Part shown: positions 1 to 10,450 of the stretch, piece by piece
Position numbering within the stretch: the stretch's first letter is position 1
How the letters are laid out: every line of letters begins with the position of its first letter
NCBI GenBank assembly: GCA_002245135.1
Contig: NGBS01001180.1
Coordinates: forward strand, 1 to 64,000
Source of the DNA: Proteromonas lacertae
Lineage: Eukaryota > Sar > Bigyra > Opalinata > Proteromonadidae
Direction: 5' to 3'
Length of the DNA: 64,000 nt
Made by a program: the position numbers and the translations under genes
The notes under the pieces: model-generated
What the model was told of the DNA's origin: nothing
Databases searched by the model: none
Seen by the model: only the letters and a program-made list of their open reading frames with translations

Positions 1-58
1 AAACGACCTATATAAAACTTTTAACTTATCTTTCAGAGAATCACAAAAGCTAATTATA

Positions 59-877
59 TCATAATTTGCATTGTTTATTATTTACATTATTATCATTGCT
101 ATTATTTCCATTGTTGTTATTATTGTTATTATCATTACTTCCATTGTCTGCATTTACTAATACTCCTCTTACCATATTATCATGTCTATTTTGTATAACA
201 TTTTCCGCTCTTATTTCAGCTGCACTATTATAATGTTCATTATTCATTATGTTAAAATCATTTTCTGGTTCTGGATGTCTTTCATCAATTTCATAATGTG
301 TTTTTTTAATTCTTCTATTTTCTAGTTGTGTAACACCTATTCTCTCTTTTGGGTGTAAAACAACAAATGGATTTCTTTGTAATATAAAATCAGATGCCAT
401 ACACAATTTATCAATACCATCTGCTATACGAGTTTTAAATATGCCACATTCTCTTGCATTAGCAGAGTTTTCATTTCCTGTTAATTTTGGATTATAAGCT
501 TCTAATGGTTTACCATGCGCAAAAGGACCTGTTACAAATAAATTCTTACACCAATTAAACATTTTCATATGTTCATCATATAAATTATATATTCTATTAA
601 ACTCATGATTTGGCCAACCTATTGGAATAAGTCTATATTGAATAATTAATGCTTTGTTAAATCTTTTCACTTCTTGATCCACATAATTATTTAAATCATC
701 TTCACTTATATTTTGAAATGGTATGACTTGATTCCTTCTATGTCTTCTTCTATGTCTTATTCTGCTCATATCAATAGGTACATTGTCTTCATTTTCTTCA
801 TCTTCATATTCATCATCATCTGTGGGTCCATCTTCTTCATCATCATTTGAATTGTTAACTTGAGGTTGCGGTTGCAT
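59..877 (-). CDS. Acidic/basic Asn-rich protein of the Polinton, function unknown
   Basis: A 272-aa open frame begins with an ATG at 877 and faces away from the capsid block. Residues about 10-35 are strongly acidic (Asp/Glu runs), followed at once by an Arg/His-rich basic patch (RIRHRRRHRR). The middle, about residues 60-200, is a compact-looking domain rich in Tyr, Trp and Phe, and the C-terminus is a low-complexity Asn tract. It shares a short divergent intergenic region of about 80 bp with the penton-like gene, so the two may share a promoter region. The charge pattern would suit a DNA- or capsid-binding protein, but that is inference; I do not recognise a family. Confidence 0.6.
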   Translation of the reverse strand: MQPQPQVNNSNDDEEDGPTDDDEYEDEENEDNVPIDMSRIRHRRRHRRNQVIPFQNISEDDLNNYVDQEVKRFNKALIIQYRLIPIGWPNHEFNRIYNLYDEHMKMFNWCKNLFVTGPFAHGKPLEAYNPKLTGNENSANARECGIFKTRIADGIDKLCMASDFILQRNPFVVLHPKERIGVTQLENRRIKKTHYEIDERHPEPENDFNIMNNEHYNSAAEIRAENVIQNRHDNMVRGVLVNADNGSNDNNNNNNNGNNSNDNNVNNKQCKL

Positions 878-956
878 ATATATATAACAATATATAAATT
901 AAAGAATAATTCAAATAAAATTATATTTTAATATTTCTCAACAATTATAAAACATA

Positions 957-1928
957 ATGCAACCAAAAGATAGTAACAACATATTAGCTAATAGAAGAAC
1001 ATTGTTCTTAACAACATCAGACTATAATGAAAAATTATCTAATAAATGGGTTAGATGTATTAATACTCCAACTATTACTGAAAAATATCAATATATGAGT
1101 TTAATTACTGCAGTTATTCCAAATAACTTCTATACAGTACAAGATGAAGTAAATGATCATATTCTCTTTAATTTCACTTACTACGAATGCATAAATCCAG
1201 ATAAAACAAATCCAGCAGAATGGGAAAAACCTGAGAATCAGCTTGGACCTTATTATAAAACTATTGATGCTAAAATACCTCAAAGAAATTATACTGGTAA
1301 AGAATTATTAGAATTTTTTAGTAATAAGTTACTATCGTTAAGTTTTGCAGAAATAGCAGGTGCAGCAGGACCATTGCCAGATGAAGATCTTTCACAAAAC
1401 TATCCGTTTCGTAAAATAGATGATCAAACAGATATACTTCAATTTAGTGAAAGTTCAGAAAATAGATTACACTTAAAATTCAAATACTTAACTCATTTTG
1501 GTAGATTATATTTCACAGATTTTAGCATTGAATTCCCTAACTTAGTTTATAAGTTATATGGTGTAGATGAGATGAACAAAAAGTTAGATATTTATCATAC
1601 AGCAGCTCCAATTGAAGCATTTTTTAATAATATTGATATAGAATATGACAAAATATTGCCTAATCAACCGTCTTTAATTTGGGTGTCATTCATACAAATT
1701 AGATGTGATTGGGTTAATAGTGGTGAGAATTCAATGGTTTTAGCTAACATACCTGTGAAAGATCTTAATACTAACTACACCACATTCACTAATCCACAAA
1801 TTGAATGGACAGCTAAGAAGATGCAATATCACGAATATCAACGAATGACTATATCAGTCACACAACAAGATGGTTATGCAATTTATTTAAAAAACTTACC
1901 TATTTATTTTGAGATCATTTTGTATTAA
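957..1928 (+). CDS. Penton-like minor capsid protein of the Polinton
   Basis: This 323-aa frame starts with an ATG at 957 and looks whole. It lies immediately upstream of the major capsid region, the usual place of the penton (minor capsid) gene in Polintons and related elements. The protein is a mixed beta-rich sequence without signal peptide, membrane segment or coiled coil. Its opening (residues 14-45) combines a basic start, a WVRCINTPTIT strand-like segment and alternating hydrophobic stretches, as expected of a single jelly-roll capsid protein that fills the five-fold vertices. The call rests on position, size and predicted beta character rather than on catalytic motifs. Confidence 0.6.
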   Translation: MQPKDSNNILANRRTLFLTTSDYNEKLSNKWVRCINTPTITEKYQYMSLITAVIPNNFYTVQDEVNDHILFNFTYYECINPDKTNPAEWEKPENQLGPYYKTIDAKIPQRNYTGKELLEFFSNKLLSLSFAEIAGAAGPLPDEDLSQNYPFRKIDDQTDILQFSESSENRLHLKFKYLTHFGRLYFTDFSIEFPNLVYKLYGVDEMNKKLDIYHTAAPIEAFFNNIDIEYDKILPNQPSLIWVSFIQIRCDWVNSGENSMVLANIPVKDLNTNYTTFTNPQIEWTAKKMQYHEYQRMTISVTQQDGYAIYLKNLPIYFEIILY

Positions 1929-1981
1929 TAAATTTCTTGCTATTTTTAAGTATTTTTTAATCTTTTAAAATAACATAAATT

Positions 1982-3404
1982 ATGTCAATCACTGCTATAC
2001 CTAATTCACAAAAGCATGAAAGCATTGTGCCAGCTTACATACCAATTTACAACCATATTTTAGTTACTCCAAACCAAAGCAGGAATGAGACTGTTTTATC
2101 TTTAAATTCAAACAGTGATGCTATTACATTTGAAATATCTGGTGATAATTGTGTTAACTTATCAAAAAGCTATTTTGAATTCATATTAGATTATACTACA
2201 GGTCAAACTAGAGCTCATGCTGCTGCAGATTCAGGTAATTGGGATATGCCTTTTGTACCTAAAAGAGATACTAGTGCAAATAATTTAGATAAACTAACAT
2301 TGAAGAATACTATGAATTTTGGTACATTAAAAGTATACAACAAAACAGGAACTTTGCTATGTGATTTGGATACTAGTTATAATGAATATAGAGATTTAGC
2401 TCATGAAATTGCAAATCAATTTCCTTATGATTTAAAAGAACCAGATTATTACAAGAAAATATTTGATGGTTTAGGATTTAATACTGCAAATCAAAAAATA
2501 GGGTGAAAATTTATTATGTCATTCAGCTAATACATTAAATCCAAGTGGAGGTGTTCAAAATTATTATGTAATGCAAAATGGTATGACAGATACATTACAT
2601 GGTCAAATACTGTGTAGATTTCATTTTGCAGACATATACAATACTATTTTAGCTTTGAAGAATGATATTTATTTTGGTGAAGTAATATACATACAATTCA
2701 CATTTGCACCTATAATGAATTGGGTTCATCTAAATGATGGAGATAAATATATAAACCAATGGCAAGCATTTTTAGGAATGAAAATAGTTAATCCTCATCT
2801 TTATGTTTGTTATAACAAAGATCCAACTTGCAATGCCAATACCATCAATTATTCAACTCATCATCCTATTGACTTTACTGATTTTAACATAGTTCAAATA
2901 ACTAAAGATCCTATTCCAGGTAATAGTACTTTTAACTATAACTTCAGTATTAATAGCAGTATAGGAAGTTATGTTAAGTTTATATTATACAGAGCATACA
3001 TAAATGATGCTTATATAAGAACTATAGTTCCTTTTGATAAAGAAGAAGATAGAATTAGATGGCAAATTAATGATTTTGTCTATACTCCTGATTATTTATA
3101 TCCTGCAAAATATCAAACTTGGGAATATATGAGAAATATTATTCAAAATACATTATATGAAAAATGTTCAGCATATTCATTCCCTTATAGATTCTTTGAT
3201 GTATTAAATTTCAGTACTGATCGATTAACTGAATTAAAATTAAGAGCTGGTAAAGACTTAGCAAGTGATTTAAAAATTACATTAGATTGCTCAAATCATG
3301 ATTTTGATACTGCAAAAAATACTTATACAATTCATCATAAATTCTATATTATTACAGGTAAACAATTAGTTATTGGACCAAGAGGTGTTGAGAAAGTAGT
3401 ATAA
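1982..3404 (+). pseudogene. Major capsid protein region of the Polinton (fossil, broken)
   Basis: Open frames across this interval encode a beta-rich protein of the double jelly-roll capsid type. The first part opens with an extended segment rich in Thr, Ser and Asn. Later parts carry the long loops with Trp, Asp and Gly (such as NWVHLNDGDKYINQW) and the terminal IGPRGVEKVV strand typical of a capsid protein that trimerises into hexon-like capsomers. It sits between the penton-like and packaging-ATPase genes, as in other Polintons. The frame is broken, so it would not make a full-length protein as it stands; little else has decayed, which points to a fairly recent fossil. Confidence 0.65.
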
Positions 3405-3481
3405 ATAACACTTTATTATTGACTTCTATTTTTATTTTTTGATTTCTCACTACATAATATATATATATATATATATACACT

Positions 3482-4243
3482 ATGTTTAAATTTGAAAAAA
3501 TAAATAATATACAAATTGAACCTGTTGATGGTGGTGAGTCATTTGATCCTAAGAAAATTCTGGGATATGATTACTTTAATGAGCCTTTCTGCAATATATT
3601 TATTGTAGCTCGTAAGAACAGTGGGAAAACTACTTTGATATACAATATATTAAGACATATTATAGATCCAAAATATAAGAAAAAACAACATGTACATTTT
3701 TTCGTAGGTACAATTAAACAAGATAGGATATATGATTCAATTAAAGAGTTATTAGATTATAATGAAATTAGTTATGATGAAAACGATTCATTATTTGAAC
3801 CTTACTCAGGAGATAATTTAGTAGAGAAGTTAATGAAATCAATTGATGATACAAACAAAGATAATTTTGAGTATGCAGAACATATTATAATATTTGATGA
3901 TCTTAGTTTAGAGTTGAAAACAGCTAATATCATACCAGTATTAATGAAAGAAAATAGACATTTAAAATCAAAAATTATAATTAGTAGTCAATATATTACT
4001 GATATAGTACCTTCAGCAAGATCACAAGTAGATTATTGTTTAACATTTTATGGATTGAGTAATAGAAATTTGTTTGACTTATACAACTCATTGAATATAT
4101 GGATACCTGAATATGAAACATTTAAAGAGTTATATTTAGCTGTTACTAAGCCACAATATAACTTCTTATATATTGATAATGTTAAAAAAGTGTTTAGAGC
4201 TAACTTCAATATTTTGATTGAAGATCATTCTGAAGTTTCATGA
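3482..4243 (+). CDS. FtsK/HerA-type (A32-like) genome-packaging ATPase of the Polinton
   Basis: This 253-aa frame begins with an ATG at 3,482 after a (TA)n tract. It shows a Walker A loop, ARKNSGKTTL, at about residues 42-51 and a Walker B strand, EHIIIFDDLS, at about 138-147, followed by a Gln-containing sensor stretch (IISSQY, about 175). This is the layout of the viral A32/FtsK-HerA ATPases that pump DNA into capsids. The length fits Polinton homologues. It overlaps the next gene by four bases (ATGA), a sign of tight packing. The frame looks whole. Confidence 0.85.
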   Translation: MFKFEKINNIQIEPVDGGESFDPKKILGYDYFNEPFCNIFIVARKNSGKTTLIYNILRHIIDPKYKKKQHVHFFVGTIKQDRIYDSIKELLDYNEISYDENDSLFEPYSGDNLVEKLMKSIDDTNKDNFEYAEHIIIFDDLSLELKTANIIPVLMKENRHLKSKIIISSQYITDIVPSARSQVDYCLTFYGLSNRNLFDLYNSLNIWIPEYETFKELYLAVTKPQYNFLYIDNVKKVFRANFNILIEDHSEVS

Positions 4244-5169
4244 TGTTTTTATTGATTTTGTTATTTTATTGTTTATTAATACAAAAAATGTTTATTGGGG
4301 AACGAAATACTTCAGATATAAATATTGATACAGATAAGCTTGCTAAAGATATAGCTGACAAAATAAATATACAACCTACTGATCCTGATACTATTGTTAA
4401 ACCCATCAATGATGAAATTGAAAAATGTAATATTAAAATAAGTGGATGTGATAATAAAATTACTAGTACATTAAGTGCAGTTACAACATTATCATATAAT
4501 AATGAAAATAATGAATATATTAGTAAAGAGACACTTGGAACATATTATTATCAAAATGATTATGAAGATTTTATGAAGAACAAAAGTGGTAAGTTTATGT
4601 ATTCTATCTATAAACATTGCAAAACTATGAATATAATATTTCCTACTATATTAGGTAAGTATTATACTACATGGACTGTATCGTTAAAAGAAGATTTAGG
4701 TAATAATAAGTATAATGAACAAATAATTGATCGTATACCTATTACAGTTACAATCTTCCCAAATTTTATGAGAATTAAAACATTAAAATTATGTCAAATA
4801 TTTAGTGGTAATAGACAACTTCGTAAAATTCGTTTACGTTTAGATAATGATTCTCTTTTATATCCTAAATATAGTTCAGATGATAAATTCTATTCATTTT
4901 TTGATCATTTATATAATCAATACCCTAATGATGGATCTAATGCAGTACCATTCCCTATAGAGATTCATAACAATAGTGTTACCCCACCTCAAAAATTATC
5001 TTGTAATTTTTATTTATATCATTTTAATGAAAATAAAGTTCTATTATGGTTAGAAAGTGATGGATGTGAAGGTGATCAGTATCAAGCAATATTACCTCAA
5101 ACAATTGATACAAAGATTATAGATTTTGGTTTAAGACATGTTTACCCTAATGATCAATCTTTATTATAG
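4240..5169 (+). CDS. Membrane-anchored Polinton protein, function unknown
   Basis: The 309-aa product starts at an ATG overlapping the ATPase stop. Residues 1-18 form a hydrophobic segment (Phe/Leu/Ile-rich) that would act as a signal or anchor. A hydrophilic, partly helical stretch with paired Cys (about residues 65-75) follows, then a beta-rich domain from about residue 100 to the end with many Tyr and Trp residues. Its place directly after the packaging ATPase suggests a structural or membrane-related virion part, but I do not recognise the family. Confidence 0.6.
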   Translation: MMFLLILLFYCLLIQKMFIGERNTSDINIDTDKLAKDIADKINIQPTDPDTIVKPINDEIEKCNIKISGCDNKITSTLSAVTTLSYNNENNEYISKETLGTYYYQNDYEDFMKNKSGKFMYSIYKHCKTMNIIFPTILGKYYTTWTVSLKEDLGNNKYNEQIIDRIPITVTIFPNFMRIKTLKLCQIFSGNRQLRKIRLRLDNDSLLYPKYSSDDKFYSFFDHLYNQYPNDGSNAVPFPIEIHNNSVTPPQKLSCNFYLYHFNENKVLLWLESDGCEGDQYQAILPQTIDTKIIDFGLRHVYPNDQSLL

Positions 5170-5299
5170 TTTTAATATGAATTTATTATGTTTATTATTA
5201 TTTTTATTATTTTTTATTATATTATGTGATTTTTATTAAATTACGCATATTTTTAAACTCTGTTCCAAATCATTTTAAAATAAAGATTCGTTTTAAAAT

Positions 5300-5777
5300 T
5301 TAGACTATGTTTATCGTAGTTTGATCATTATTTCCTTTAACTTCTTCTTGTACTTCTTCTTCTTCCTCATCATCACTATCATCAAATATATAATTCTTCT
5401 TTACATAATGTTTCAACATAGGATTCTTCTTCAAATGAACACTTCCCATTCCTTCAGGTAGTGTTAAACTCAATATACTTATCGAACACTGCAAAATAAT
5501 GTCTATTTAATCCTCTTGGTTTTACTGATGGTTTAATATCGAAAAGCATCATGTAATATCTCTTATCACTATACTTTGTCCACATCTTTTGATGGCAAAT
5601 AGCGCAGAATTCATTATAAGACTTTATCTCTTCCTTAGGTAATGGACTATCTAAAACTGCACTGATATTATGGTTAAAATATAAGTAAAACTTACATGTT
5701 CCACATATACACTTGTCCAAATAATCTTCATTATTTCTAAATGAACAAAAGAAAGCAAAGTTTACTGAAGCACACAT
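5300..5777 (-). CDS. Small Cys-rich and acidic-tailed open frames, function unknown
   Basis: Two short overlapping minus-strand frames lie here. The larger (5,454-5,777, 107 aa) carries two Cys pairs, CICGTC and CAICHQK, that could bind zinc. The other (5,300-5,494, 64 aa) ends in an acidic run (DDSDDEEEEE). They stand opposite to the capsid block, inside the Polinton. They could belong to one element gene or be two separate small genes; I cannot decide. No family recognised. Confidence 0.4.
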
Positions 5778-6015
5778 ATTTTATATTTTTTGATAAAAAC
5801 GGTTTTTCTAAAATGCCAGGAAAATCAAAACTGTTTCTTTTTTCTGTTTATAACAACAGTTTCTCGTCAGAATTTCGATTTATTAAAAAATATAGAATAC
5901 TGTAGATAATTCTTTAAATATATATTTTTGACACTATTTAAATTCTTTTGAATGTTTTTAACTACACTATATAAATCCATAAATAATTTGATAAATGAAA
6001 AAAATAACTAAAAAA

Positions 6016-6200
6016 AGTAAGAACGCATTCTGTAGCTTGGCCACCACACTATTTAATCACTAAGTCCTAGCTAGGCTACACAGGACACGCTACTTACTTA
6101 CATAGAAATACATTTCTTATTATATAAAGTAGCTACCCTGCCGGGGTAGAACAGGTAGCTACCTATCTATTTATTACACTTTATTTCTACTATCCTACGC
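6016..6200. repeat. GC-richer hairpin-bearing insert inside the Polinton
   Basis: About 185 bp are visibly richer in G and C than everything around them and contain no long frame. At the centre, 6,129-6,162, a perfect 9-bp inverted repeat (GTAGCTACC / GGTAGCTAC) encloses a C- and G-rich loop. The segment directly precedes the polymerase fragment. It could be a small non-autonomous insertion or a structured non-coding element. I checked it as a tRNA and saw no cloverleaf. Confidence 0.4.
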
Positions 6201-6424
6201 TAAAAACTATTGAAAACATAAAAATAAAATTTGATCCATAAATTTATTCACACACTAAAATATATACACAATTTTAAATTCATCACTTGCTCCAGTATAA
6301 CCCGTACCAAAAACTAATTCACACTCAAATCGCTTATTCTTATCTGTAGAAGGCACCTAAGAATAGTCTGGTACGGTTTACCCATATACAGTGATATTCT
6401 TACGGTTATACATATATCCAAAAT

Positions 6425-7414
6425 TTGAAGTTTGCAGTTGAACATGGCTATAAAGTGGGTAAAGTGTACAGAATAATGAGATTTACTGAAGGTCTATATA
6501 TGGGTAAATATATTAATACTATGGTACAAAAAAGAGTCCAAGCTAAGGAAAACAATCAAAATACTACTGCAGACTATATAAAGAAATTAATGAATAGCTT
6601 ATACGGTAAATTTATGGAGCGTGTTGAAAAGAGAAGTAACATTTCTTTAATTACTAATGAAGACCAAATGATTAATGCTGCAAGTGATCCATGGTTTAAA
6701 GACTTTATCATTATTGAAGGTGATTTAAGAATTGCACATTTTCATAAGAAGCTATATGAAATTAATAAACCTATACAAATTGGAATGGTTATCTTAGCAC
6801 TGTCTAAACTCAAAATGCAAAAATATTGGTATGATGTATTAGATAAAAAATATGGTTCTGATAAGCTAACGCTATGTATGACTGATACTGATAGTATACT
6901 TTTCTCAGTTGAAACTAATGATATTTTTAAAGACTTAGAGGATCCTATCTTTAATAATTGGATTGATGGAAGTAATCTGAAAAATCCTTATTTAGAAAAT
7001 TATAAGTTAGATATACATAGAGCTGTTCATCCAGGTACACTAAATCGATTAAAATTTGAAGAGCAGGATAAGAATAATAAAAACCTATATGTTATAACAA
7101 AGTTTATAGGATTAAAATCAAAGTGTTATATATACGAAAAGGAGAAAGTGAATGATGATTCTGATAATAATACTAATACTGACAATCGTTGTAAAGGTAT
7201 TAATGTGAAAGTTTCTAGAAAAATAACTTATGATATATACAATGATTTTGTTGAAGGTGCTAGTAAAAGTCAAAAATATGAAGTATGTCAAATCAAATCA
7301 ATACATCATAATGTTTATACAACAGTACAAAACAAAACTGGCTTAACCTATTATGATGATAAAAGATATTTTTTTGATAAATACAATACATTGCCATATG
7401 GATATAAAAAATAA
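6425..7414 (+). pseudogene. Protein-primed DNA polymerase B, partial (Polinton fossil)
   Basis: The 329-aa frame covers the catalytic core and C-terminal part of a family-B DNA polymerase. Motif B reads KKLMNSLYGKF (about residues 55-65) and motif C reads TDTDS (about 152-156), the pair that places the template and the catalytic metals. The remainder matches the palm and thumb of the protein-primed type used by Polintons. The exonuclease and upstream domains are not visible in this copy, so it is a partial polymerase and counts as a fossil. Confidence 0.85.
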
Positions 7415-7447
7415 TAATTAATTAATACTTATATATTTATTTTTCTT

Positions 7448-8203
7448 TTAAAATACTGACACCTCTTCATATTGAGGTACAAATTGAGGTACATTTGCAG
7501 TTACTATAAATTTTGAGCCATATTGTGGTGTTTGTTGACTATATTTTCTTGCTTTTTGTGGTATAACATGAAAAGTGTTATCGTATGGATTAATATATTC
7601 ATCACTAAACTTTTCAGTTTTTATAGAATCTGCCATTCTATTTAATCTTGTTTTCACTGAATTTATAATATTTTCTCTCACATTTTCTCTTCTTCTCATT
7701 CTATTAGTAGTTCTATTCATATCTAAATCTTTATTTACTGTACTACGTTCTATATTTTTTATTATTGCCTTACGTCTCTCTATAAACTTCCTCACTTGAT
7801 TGTAAGTTAAAGTATTTGGATCTAATTTTACAGGTTCTTCTGGTCTATTACTATATTTTTCATTATATTCTTTCAAATTATCAAAGTATTTGTTTATTCT
7901 TTTCAGTTTATCATCAATACTTTCTTTATTTGGCGGAAGGTTAATTTCATCTGATTCTTCATTAATAGTTGGAACAATATTATTAGGTCGCTGTAATAAG
8001 TCAGGATTGACTATATCTGTATTAACTGGATTTGGTATTGTTAAATCTAAAGTTGGTTCATTGTATATTAAATCATTCATCATGGGATATTGTACAAGTC
8101 CTAAATCATTATAAGAAGGTTTATTTGCATTATTCATTACACTTGCTAACTGAGTAGCATATACTGATTTTTCTTCTTCCATTCGTTTTAATATTTGTTG
8201 CAT
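7448..8203 (-). CDS. Pro/Asn-rich Polinton protein, function unknown
   Basis: A 251-aa minus-strand frame starts with a short helix (QQILKRMEEEKS), followed by a Pro- and Asn-rich linker, a charged helical middle (residues about 95-190, Arg/Lys/Glu-rich) and a C-terminal tail with PQF-type repeats (NVPQFVPQYEE). It ends about 30 bp from the convergent polymerase fragment. The chain looks like a flexible scaffold or linker protein; no family recognised. Confidence 0.5.
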   Translation of the reverse strand: MQQILKRMEEEKSVYATQLASVMNNANKPSYNDLGLVQYPMMNDLIYNEPTLDLTIPNPVNTDIVNPDLLQRPNNIVPTINEESDEINLPPNKESIDDKLKRINKYFDNLKEYNEKYSNRPEEPVKLDPNTLTYNQVRKFIERRKAIIKNIERSTVNKDLDMNRTTNRMRRRENVRENIINSVKTRLNRMADSIKTEKFSDEYINPYDNTFHVIPQKARKYSQQTPQYGSKFIVTANVPQFVPQYEEVSVF

Positions 8204-8293
8204 GTTATTTTGATATGTTAAATCATTTCCTTTAAGAGCTTTGATTGCTTCATTCTTTATGTATTCTATTTCATTTTGTTGATTATTTAATGA

Positions 8294-9332
8294 CTATTCG
8301 CCTACTAATAAAGTTTCATTTAATTTCTTTTGTAATAATGCATTTTCTTCTACAGCTGAATTGTATAGTTGTTGTTGTTCTTGCAGTTTTTGTACATATT
8401 TATTTATTTCTACTTGAATCTTCATTTGCATATCCTCTAATTGTGTTTTATCTTTATCTCTAGTATTTTGCAATTCCTCAGATATAGCATTATAGCTTTC
8501 TTGAAGACTAGTTAAATCTTTTTCTGCTTGTTCATGATTCATTTTTAATGATAACATTTCATTTTCTCTTATTGACAATTTATCATTTATTGTATTATAT
8601 TGAATTAAATTTTGTTCTTTTTCTCTTTGTAATTCATTTATTCTGCTATTTAAATTTGTTACATTTTGTTGTACTTCTGCTTTACTGTATGGGTAATCCT
8701 CTTTATATGTATTATAATCACTTACAATTTTATTTTTGATTTCTTCTAAAGCTTTTAATTGTTCATCTTTTATATTTAAACTCTGTATATATTGTGTTTT
8801 GAGATTTTCTGCATTATTTAATGCTAAATTTAATTCTCTTTTATTTTGATTATTTGCATTTTTCAACTCCTCATTCTGTTGTTTTAATTCTTTAATTTGT
8901 TTTTCATATAAACTTTTTAATTCTTGATAACTTTCTTCATTATATTTCTGAGCATATAATTTATGCTTACTTTTAAATTCTTCAAGAATATTTTCTTTAT
9001 TGTTTAATTGAATCTTGTTACTTTCAAATAATTTATTAATTTCTTCTTTTTGTTGTTTTAAACGTTCTACCATATCCTTATAAGAAGTATTTTCAGTAAC
9101 TAAATCATCTCTTTTATTTCTTAGAGTTTTTAAATTATTCTCCAAAGCTATTTTTTATTCTTTCAGCTTCATCTGCTTTTAATTTAACCATATTATCATA
9201 ATTCTGTTGTTGTGCTGCTTTATCATCAGCATGTTCTTTATTAAACTTTTTTATCTCTGCTGCAGTATCTGCTTTAAATTTATTACAAGCAGCTAATGCT
9301 TCATCTTTTTCTTTTAATATATCAGTTATCAT
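8294..9332 (-). CDS. Coiled-coil protein region of the Polinton
   Basis: Open minus-strand frames through this interval encode almost pure coiled coil, with heptads rich in Leu, Asn, Gln, Lys and Glu. The longer one (8,294-9,145, 283 aa) is helical from end to end; the short one (9,135-9,332, 65 aa) is of the same type, rich in Ala, Lys and Glu. No enzymatic motif or membrane segment is visible. Long coiled-coil proteins with no assigned role are common cargo in protist Polintons. Confidence 0.5.
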
Positions 9333-9345
9333 ATTTCTATATTTA

Positions 9346-10425
9346 TCAGCCTCCAGTTGGATTTCTAAACAATAAATCTATCATTTCATTACATTCTTTG
9401 CATGTATGAATTGTTAATACTTTATTACATACAATTTTTCTTACTGTATCAGAAATAAATCGAAGATTATTAGATTTAGTAATATCATTTTCATCTGTTT
9501 CATATATAAGTATATTCTGATATTTTTCCTTTGATATAGATGATATATTTATGCCTTTTATCATATTTTCAATCATTTCCTTGTTTACTTCATCTATTTG
9601 ACTTTCACACATTTTTAAATCATAGTAATATTTTCCAATTACACCTCCATAATATTCATAGTTGTCAAGATATTTATCTAAAATGTCTTTTAATTCTTTA
9701 TCATCATTTTCATTTCTATTCATAGGATTAGCTGGTATTCTTTGTATTTCACTATATTTAAAAAATGGCTTATCAGGTTTGATTAGAGTAGGATCATTCA
9801 ATTCTTTTACCTTTTCGATTTCTTCTTTGGTAAATGGAGGTATATACATCACCAGTGGGCATCTTTTACTTTGAAATGTTTTATACTTTTTTTCACATGG
9901 ATTAGCTAATAATATTATCATTTTTGCATCAGCAAAATCATCTTCTCCAATAATAACTCCATCAACAACAACAATGTATGGATAATTAAATCCATAATCA
10001 AAACAATCATGATTACTAATATCAGATTGTCCATCTATACTTCTAAAATCTATTCTAATATATTTATTATTTTCATGAATTTTGTTTATAATAATTTTAG
10101 CTAATTCTGATTTACCAATTTTTTCTTGACCAAATATCAAAAAGTTTCTTTGATTTTCATGATTCATATCTAAATCATCAGGATAAATAAATTTCAACAT
10201 ATCATTAAAGCACTTTCTCATCAATAATAATTCCTCACCATTATTATATACATCAAAATCTTGTTGTTGTTGTTGTTGCTGTTGTTGTTGTTGTTGCTGC
10301 TGCTGTTGATATTGTTGTTGTAATACTGGAAGCGGAATGTTAAATCTTTGATCATAATCATATACTCTCTCTTGTTTTATTAAACAATACTTAAAGTCAC
10401 CACTTTTAATCTCACTATATTCCTA
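9346..10425 (-). CDS. P-loop NTPase-like protein with poly-Gln N-terminus (Polinton)
   Basis: The frame shows a Walker A loop, FGQEKIGKSELAK, at about residues 31-43 counted from the ATG-proximal end, and a Walker B-like strand, YIVVVDGVI. A PLVMYIPPF segment further on resembles the region after the sensor in RHS/Crinkler-type NTPases. Upstream, in the same frame, lies a poly-Gln run of about 20 residues (10,255-10,320, CAA/CAG repeats), and the frame is open to about 10,425 without a clear ATG; ATG at 10,221 is the first good start. It lies just downstream of the larger NTPase gene in the same direction. The function is unknown. Confidence 0.5.
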
Positions 10426-10450
10426 TTTTTATTATAAATATATTATATAT

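Noticed and set aside
3455-3480. (TA)n tract before the packaging ATPase as a promoter element
   Set aside because: Similar tracts occur across the window in introns and spacers, so it has no specific meaning.
6129-6162. tRNA gene
   Set aside because: The inverted repeat is a simple hairpin; no D, anticodon or T arm could be laid out.
10255-10320. CRISPR-like or minisatellite array
   Set aside because: It is a CAA/CAG run inside an open frame, that is, a poly-Gln tract.
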